Source: Takakia lepidozioides (lineage: Eukaryota > Streptophyta > Takakiopsida > Takakiales > Takakiaceae). From it: 64,000 nucleotides of DNA. The position numbers were made by a program, and so were the translations under genes. The stretch's first letter is position 1. Every line of letters starts with the position of its first letter. The notes beneath the pieces were generated by a model, which did not search any database, was not told the DNA's origin, and was given only the letters and a program-made list of their open reading frames with translations. The DNA lies in assembly GCA_030704615.1 (NCBI GenBank), contig CM060731.1, positions 73,204,756 through 73,268,755 on the forward strand. The letters are read 5' to 3'. Positions 58,804 to 64,000 of the stretch are shown one piece after another.

Positions 58804-59323
58804 ATCAGGATTAGATCTTGCTTGGTTGGGCTTTTATTCTTCCCCTCCATCTCTGTACTATTTTCATTACCATGTACTTGTAGTTGCCAAAGCCTCTCTT
58901 GGTGGAGGCCAGTCAGTCCGGGGTTTTGGGCTGGGCTATTCTGCAGGATCAGCATTGCAGCTGGATTTTGGTGTGGGGGTGTTGATGTTTTTGATTTCTT
59001 GTGTTTGGATCCCCCCCAACACCTGCATGCTTGACTGTGCGCCATGTTGGTTTTTGTGTGGGCGCTTGCTTTCATAGGGATTAGGCCGGATTTGATCACC
59101 GGTCAATCCTAGAGTATGCTGTCGGTGGTGAGGCTGGAGTGATGACCAGCAAGACCACCAGTGTTTCTTCTATGGTGAGGCTGGGTTGATGACCAGCCAA
59201 CCATAGGAGTTCTTGCGGTGGATGCAGGTGCAGGTGCCCTGAGCCATTGGGATATGACCCTTAAACTGCAACAGGTGCCCACCGTGTCACTATTAGATTA
59301 GTACTAGAGCCTTATAGTGTCAC

Positions 59324-60785
59324 GTGGAGGAGGTGCACATTGTGAGTGTCATTACGGAGTTACCCAAGGGTTTTGAGGGGAGTACGGCTACAGGCAGTAA
59401 CAGTGAGAGTGGGTTCACAAGACGAGGTATTCGGTTCAGACCACCTTCACCGCCACCCTCAATTACTGTAGAGTCAGACACAGACTCGGAGGCTTCATCA
59501 ACAAGTGTGCACTTTCATTCGCCATTGGTGGGACGACATGGAGGAGATGTATGGAGCTACCAAGGGGCCTCGTAGGTACTCTGGAGCTGTGGGCACAATG
59601 AGTTGGATGACTTTATCCAGGTTTGACAGCTGGTGTGATTTTGCAGCAGATGCGCAATCCACAGCTATTCACCCCATTCATGGCGTGGAAGGGACTGTTC
59701 CAGCATTTGGAAGGTCCGCCTATGGACGATTACCACGAGTTCAGGCGAGGACATGAAGTAGAGATTGAGGAGTGGAGGATGTATTGGTCACCTAACTACG
59801 TCTCCATTACTCGAGGCACAACGCGACCAGTAGCTACATCAGTACCAATAGCTCCCACTGCCAGCACTAGTGGAGCAAGTAGTGCTGGTACTTCTGCAGG
59901 TGGTACCAGTTCAAAAGGTGCTACTACTCCTCCTGCCACGACTACAACACATGTGCCTAGATTCAACCCGGTGGTGGAGTTCTTCCAGGAGTTGCGGAGG
60001 AAACTACCAAGGTGTACGGACAGAGAAGCTGCGAAGTTTGCAAGACTTCCAGCGCAAACCCAGTGAGAGCCTGCGAGGGCGTACACTCGTATGAGGCGCT
60101 TGATAAGTGTGACCCAAGGGGTTACTGAAGCTCAGGCAATCCAGTTTGGTATGGAATTCTGGACAAGGAGCTCAAGAGAAGGGTGCGAGATGCAACCCTG
60201 TTACAAGCAGCCCAACCCACATTAACAGATGTGTTTCTACTTGCTGAGCGGATTGAGCTCAACATGGTGGAGGAGCGAGTTGTTACAATTGGATTTGGCA
60301 AGGACATGCCTGTACGGGCAGAACTGTCAGCTCACAGGCACAAGGGACTGCCCAACAGCGTGGTCAGGGGCAAGGTTGCCCAGCCCAAGTTCCATGGAGC
60401 TTACAGGGGACCTCAGGTGCTGCAAGGCCCGTGGCATCTTTTGCAGGCCAACAGCAACCAGGGTGATATGTTGGACATGTGGAGGACCCCATGTCAAGAG
60501 AGATTGCCCAGAGAGTGGCAGAAGGCCGGCACAAGCACAGCCTGCACAGTTGCAGTGTGGGCATTGTGGCAAGTATGGGCATGGAGATGCCCAGTGTTAT
60601 GACTTGCATCCTGAGTTGCGCCCAGGCCAGTTCCAAGGGAACAATGGTGGCCGGGGCGAGGTGGACCAGCCCAGAGAGGACGAGGTGGTCGGGCACGAGG
60701 TGCAGGCCAAGGGCAAGCTCAACATGGCCAAGGACGCGGAGGTCAGGGTGTTGATCAAGGCATGGCCAACCGGCTTCAGCAGCTA
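59324..60785 (+). pseudogene. Gag and nucleocapsid (copy 2)
   Basis: Frame-shifting gag with the same blocks as copy 1: 'GATKGPRRYSGAVGTM', 'NPQLFTPFMAWKGLFQHLEG' and 'FNPVVEFFQELRRK'. The two Cys-His boxes are 'CWTCGGPHVKRDC' (here with the His that copy 1 lost) and 'CGHCGKYGHGDAQC'. At least four shifts are needed to read it through. Confidence 0.8.
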
Positions 60786-61165
60786 GAGCAGAGGCTCGCT
60801 GCCATGGCTATAGCTCAGGCGGTACCGGCTCCCAGGCGGGATGGTCCACCTCCTGCTCCTGAGGGAGGAGATATGGGAGGCATGGGATTTATGTGCGGAG
60901 CAGCACTACCACTAGAGCAGGTGGAGTCTGCTGCAGCCGTGACTCGAGGAGCAGCACGAGTTCCTGAGCCACGAGGTGCAGAGGTGGAATTGGATCCACA
61001 GCGTGGGGAGGCAAGCCGTCAGGCAAGGCTTCCTCAGTCATTCACATTGGCGGAGACTGTGTCGACGCCATCCATGGCACCTAGTTCTCGCCCGACTGTT
61101 ACCGAGGCGGAGTTACTATGCCATTGGGAGAGCTACACGTGCAGCATTGACTCCTGCCAAGGCTA

Positions 61166-61905
61166 GTGCGGCCGGTGTGTTATTGGGGGCAGCCACCTCT
61201 GTGTGTCAGGCCCCACTGTTCTCGGCAACATGATTGCGACGCCGGGGTGAGACCAGCTGCAGTGTTCAGACTAGCAGCAACACTCTGTGAGAGTGGGGAG
61301 GTCACTTCATCTTCTGCGGAGTTAGTGGAAGGTGTAGTGGCAGAGGGATCCTCGGATTTGAGGGTCAAGACTGCCACGGCTGCGCCATGGCAAGCTGCAG
61401 CTGCCAGGTTGACGGAGCTGCCAGCTAGGCCAGCCTTTGAGCGCGCCATGGTGACACCTGGAGTTGTCTTGTTAGACAACCAGGGAGGCATTTTCACTTT
61501 GAGTGGACCGGCAGGCAAGAAGTACCGGCCACTGCGGGTCTTGTTGGACTCAGGAGCTCAGCCACTGATGTTGGGCAGAGCTGCTATTGCAGGTTTGGGC
61601 CTCATGGAGGCGGATATGGAGCCTTGTCCTTTCCAGATACAGACATCTCTGGGAGGATCAGAGCAGGCTCGGGCATGACACGGCATCAGTTGGCTATTAG
61701 ACTGCAGCCGGATCATCCTGTAGATGGCTCAGTGATGCGAGCCAAGGCCATTGTGACAGACGCGGTCTCTTACGATGTCCTCGTTGGTGGGGCAGTGTTA
61801 TACCCCATGGGCTTCACCCTGGATTTTGGGAGGAGTCAGCATCCTACAGGCCTGGATGGCAGTGGGATGGTCGCCGTGCACAGCTCCCTGTGACATTCAT
61901 TGGGG
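61166..61905 (+). pseudogene. Retropepsin-like protease region (copy 2)
   Basis: Contains 'LRVLLDSGAQPLMLGRAAIA' (active-site Asp at 61547-61549). After a shift near 61660 it continues with 'AIVTDAVSYDVLVGGAVLY' (about 61750-61805). Same arrangement as copy 1. Confidence 0.8.
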
Positions 61906-62179
61906 TATTGCAGCTGCCCAGCGGGGCAAGATGCCAAACACTAGCCGCCTTCACAGCTGCAGTTAGTTGGCCTGGAGAGTTGCTGGAAGGCAATGCCCAT
62001 GCAGAGGATGTGCCACCTCCAGCAGAGCAGGATGACATGCATGGTACGGCGGAGTTGCCTGCCATGGTTGCTCACACTCCATTGTGGGGTACGAGCAAGG
62101 ATTTGCAGCAAGCTGCTGATGGACGGGTGCAACAAGCTGGGTAGAAGCTTTTGTACCGTCAGGAGAGGAGGAGAGTGCG

Positions 62180-63486
62180 GTGATTGCACCACCACCTCAG
62201 TTGTCGCCATTGGACACCACACCTCTTGTGTGGCAGCGGCCGGATGAAGGCATTTGCCTTCTGGACTTGTTTGGCGGGATCAGCACCGGATTGGCTGCTT
62301 GCTACAGGCAGGTGTGCCGTTACCTGTATGTGGAGAGGGATGAGACTGCACGACGCGTCTCACTGCGCCATGTGCTCAGTTGGTACAGCAGTACCCTGAC
62401 TTGTTGCCTGTGTCTGCAGTTCGTGGATACCAACAAGCCTTGCCAGCAGACATTTCCTTGTTGGGGGCGCAAGATTGGAGCAGGTTGGCTCCATTGATCT
62501 GATAGTGGCAGGTTGGCCCTGCCAAGGGCATTCATCAGCCGGCATGGCAATGGATTGCGAGACTCGAGGACGGGTCTGTTTTGGGAGATGGTGCGGATTT
62601 TGCGCTGCTTGCAGCTTCATCAAGCTGTATCTCCAGCATACATCTTGAGAATGTACCACTGATGGGTGATTCTCGGGCCAGGGTGATGGCCAGTGTGCAT
62701 CAAGTCCGGTCGTGGCTTGGGTCAGCAGTGTTGCTGGATGCAGCTGCAGTGGGGTCACGGGCTCATCGTCCACGACTATGGTGGACTAACTTGATGCCAC
62801 CCGCACTGCTCAAGCGTGCATTTGATGGGGTGCAGCGGCCAGCACACCTCACCGTGGATGGCATTTTGGACACAGGAAGGCAGTCTCAACGTGTGAGACA
62901 CGATGACCGTTCGCCTTTGGCAGTGGTCAACAGGGTGGGTCAACCACGAGCAGCATTACCTACACTGCTCAGCTTCCCAGGATCCCATGCTTTTCGGGAT
63001 GGTGGACCTGGCCTCCTGTGGGATGCTCAGTTGCAGCAGTTAGTGGAGCCTAATGCCGACGAGCGAGAGCGGGCTATGGGGTTTTCCACTGGGACCACGG
63101 CGGTGCCTTCTCTTTCTGAGGCATCACGTCGTCAGGTGTTGGGGCAAGCAATGGATCTCAATTGCTTGACCTGGATTGTCAGCTTGGCTATGGCTGAGCA
63201 ACGTAGAGTGCGGAGTGCACTTCCCTTGACGGTCTCTCTGCCTACCGAGACGGTACAGGCAGCGAGTGGGGGCGAGCCGGTGAGGACCACGAGGTGTAGA
63301 CATCCATGGCACATGTGGGAGGTGCTCGAGGTTCAGAGGGAGTTGGCAGCGAAGGCAGCTGTGATGGATGAGGTTGGGGATTCTTCTCGGGATGAGGAGG
63401 TTCTCAATGATGAGATGATGGGGCAGGATGAGGCCTTGTCATTGACTGAGCAGGAAGGGGGTACTGCTCAAGAGGTTGCAGCATAG
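62180..63486 (+). pseudogene. DNMT3-like cytosine-5 DNA methyltransferase domain (copy 2)
   Basis: Motif I 'LLDLFGGISTGLAA' (62258-62300) is followed by 'YLYVERDETARRVSLRH'. Motif IV has the complete catalytic dipeptide: 'AGWPCQGHSSAG' at 62508-62545, PC at 62517-62522. Motif VI 'LENVPLMGD' (62644-62670) and motif VIII 'AHRPRLWWTNLMP' follow, with the C-terminal 'PNADERERAMGFSTGT' and 'RQVLGQAMDLNCLTWIVSLA'. It is read in three frames, with single-base losses around 62545 and 62640. After the domain the frame continues about 100 codons with an acidic tail ('MDEVGDSSRDEEV') and stops at 63486, just before RT. All recognition motifs of a C5-methyltransferase survive, but not in one frame. Confidence 0.87.
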
Positions 63487-63563
63487 CAACCACGGGACGC
63501 GTCCTCTACCTCTAAGCCCACTGGACTTAAGGTTGCAGTTACGGAGGACAATTGGGAGCCTGA

Positions 63564-64000
63564 CATTGGACCCATTGTCACGGAGGAGAGAGACGACGTA
63601 TACGGCGGTTCCTGAGGGCTTACAGGAATTGCTTTGCCTTCAGTTTGAAGGACTTGGGAGCACTGAAGGGTCAAGAGATCCGTATTGAGTTGGCCACTGA
63701 CACGCCAATCTTTCGGAGACCCTATAGATACAGTGACATGGAGAGGTCTTTGATTCAGATGAGGACTCAAGATCTCTGGGAGGCAGGTTTGGTGGAGCTC
63801 TCTGGTGGAGAGTATGCTTCAGCCACAGTGATGCCAGCTAAGAAGGATGTCTATGGCAATTGGACGGAGAGACGTATGTGCGGTGATTACCGGCCTGTAA
63901 ATCGTCAGACCAAGTCCGATAGGTATGCCATGCCAACACCAGAGGAGATCTTTGATGCCATTGGGCATTCCAAGGTCTTTAGCACGTTGGATTTACGATC
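63564..64000 (+). pseudogene. Reverse transcriptase N-terminal part (copy 2), cut by the window edge
   Basis: An open frame of 145 codons without a stop up to the edge. It reads 'RFLRAYRNCFAFSLKDLGAL', 'FRRPYRYSDMERSLIQ', 'SATVMPAKKDVYGNWTERRM', 'CGDYRPVNRQT' and 'MPTPEEIFDAIGHSKVFSTL', then 'DLRS', the standard N-terminal half of a Ty3/gypsy RT leading to the first catalytic Asp region. This places the methyltransferase upstream of RT. The frame differs from that of the methyltransferase ORF, so a frameshift or a separate ORF lies between. Confidence 0.9.

Larger units (their letters stand above)
58885..64000 (+). mobile_element. Ty3/gypsy-like retrotransposon copy 2 with a C5-methyltransferase (partial, runs off the window)
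   Basis: Homologous to copy 1 but on the + strand, beginning within the leader at about 58885. No LTR was found to its left, so the 5' end is truncated or the leader differs. Order seen: leader, gag (59324-60140), zinc knuckles (60450-60620), protease (61545), methyltransferase (62250-63200), a linker of about 100 codons, and reverse transcriptase (63564 to the edge). It keeps the RT that copy 1 has lost. Several frameshifts and stops (at least three in the methyltransferase) show this copy is also inactive as written. Confidence 0.87.

Overview
The window is nuclear DNA of a land plant. It holds intron-bearing genes with GT-AG splice sites, a plastid-type methionine sulfoxide reductase, two Alfin-like PHD genes, the Pol I factor RRN3, and a very long intronless PLS-type PPR gene with a decayed DYW tail. 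The PPR repeat style, the short introns (100-1900 bp) and the DNMT3-type methyltransferase found in a retroelement all suit a seed-free plant such as a fern, lycophyte or bryophyte. A fern is my best guess, but the sequence does not prove it.

Layout. An R3H-SUZ protein gene (+) lies at 0.75-4.4 kb, and Alfin-like gene A (+) at 7.3-9.6 kb. A wrecked PPR copy, a LINE scrap and a plastid msrA gene (+) fill 10.6-15.6 kb. A 9-kb LTR retrotransposon (copy 1, coding strand -) occupies 16.8-25.9 kb between two 419-bp LTRs, and a LINE 3' fragment abuts it. A steroid 5-alpha-reductase-family gene (+) is at 27.7-29.4 kb, followed by a small-exon, probably plastid, gene (-) at 30.6-31.9 kb and Alfin-like gene B (-) at 33.6-35.9 kb. 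RRN3 (+) is at 38.6-42.6 kb and the PPR gene (-) at 43.9-47.1 kb. From 48 kb on the window is mostly repeat-derived: a tRNA-like element, an orphan 191-codon ORF, a CACTA-type terminus with a ~60-bp tandem array, a SWIM-finger fragment, minisatellites, an unidentified acidic ORF, and an alternative NAD(P)H dehydrogenase pseudogene. A second copy of the retrotransposon (copy 2, +) starts near 58.9 kb and runs off the right edge inside reverse transcriptase.

Main discovery. Both retrotransposon copies carry a cytosine-5 DNA methyltransferase domain between the protease and the reverse transcriptase. Its motifs I, IV, VI and VIII are in the canonical DNMT3-like order, not the permuted order of plant DRM. 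Copy 1 also has a PHD finger after the integrase C-terminus. The reconstructed domain order is gag (two zinc knuckles) - protease - methyltransferase - RT - (RNase H) - integrase - PHD. Copy 1 lacks RT/RNase H and has stops and a substituted integrase glutamate, yet its LTRs differ at only about two positions, so it looks like a young non-autonomous derivative. Copy 2 keeps RT but is frameshifted elsewhere.

The second structural feature is an inverted duplication of about 3 kb. It created the two Alfin-like genes, including UTRs, identical exon lengths and a shared NAGNAG acceptor, now separated by about 24 kb containing the retrotransposon and three other genes.
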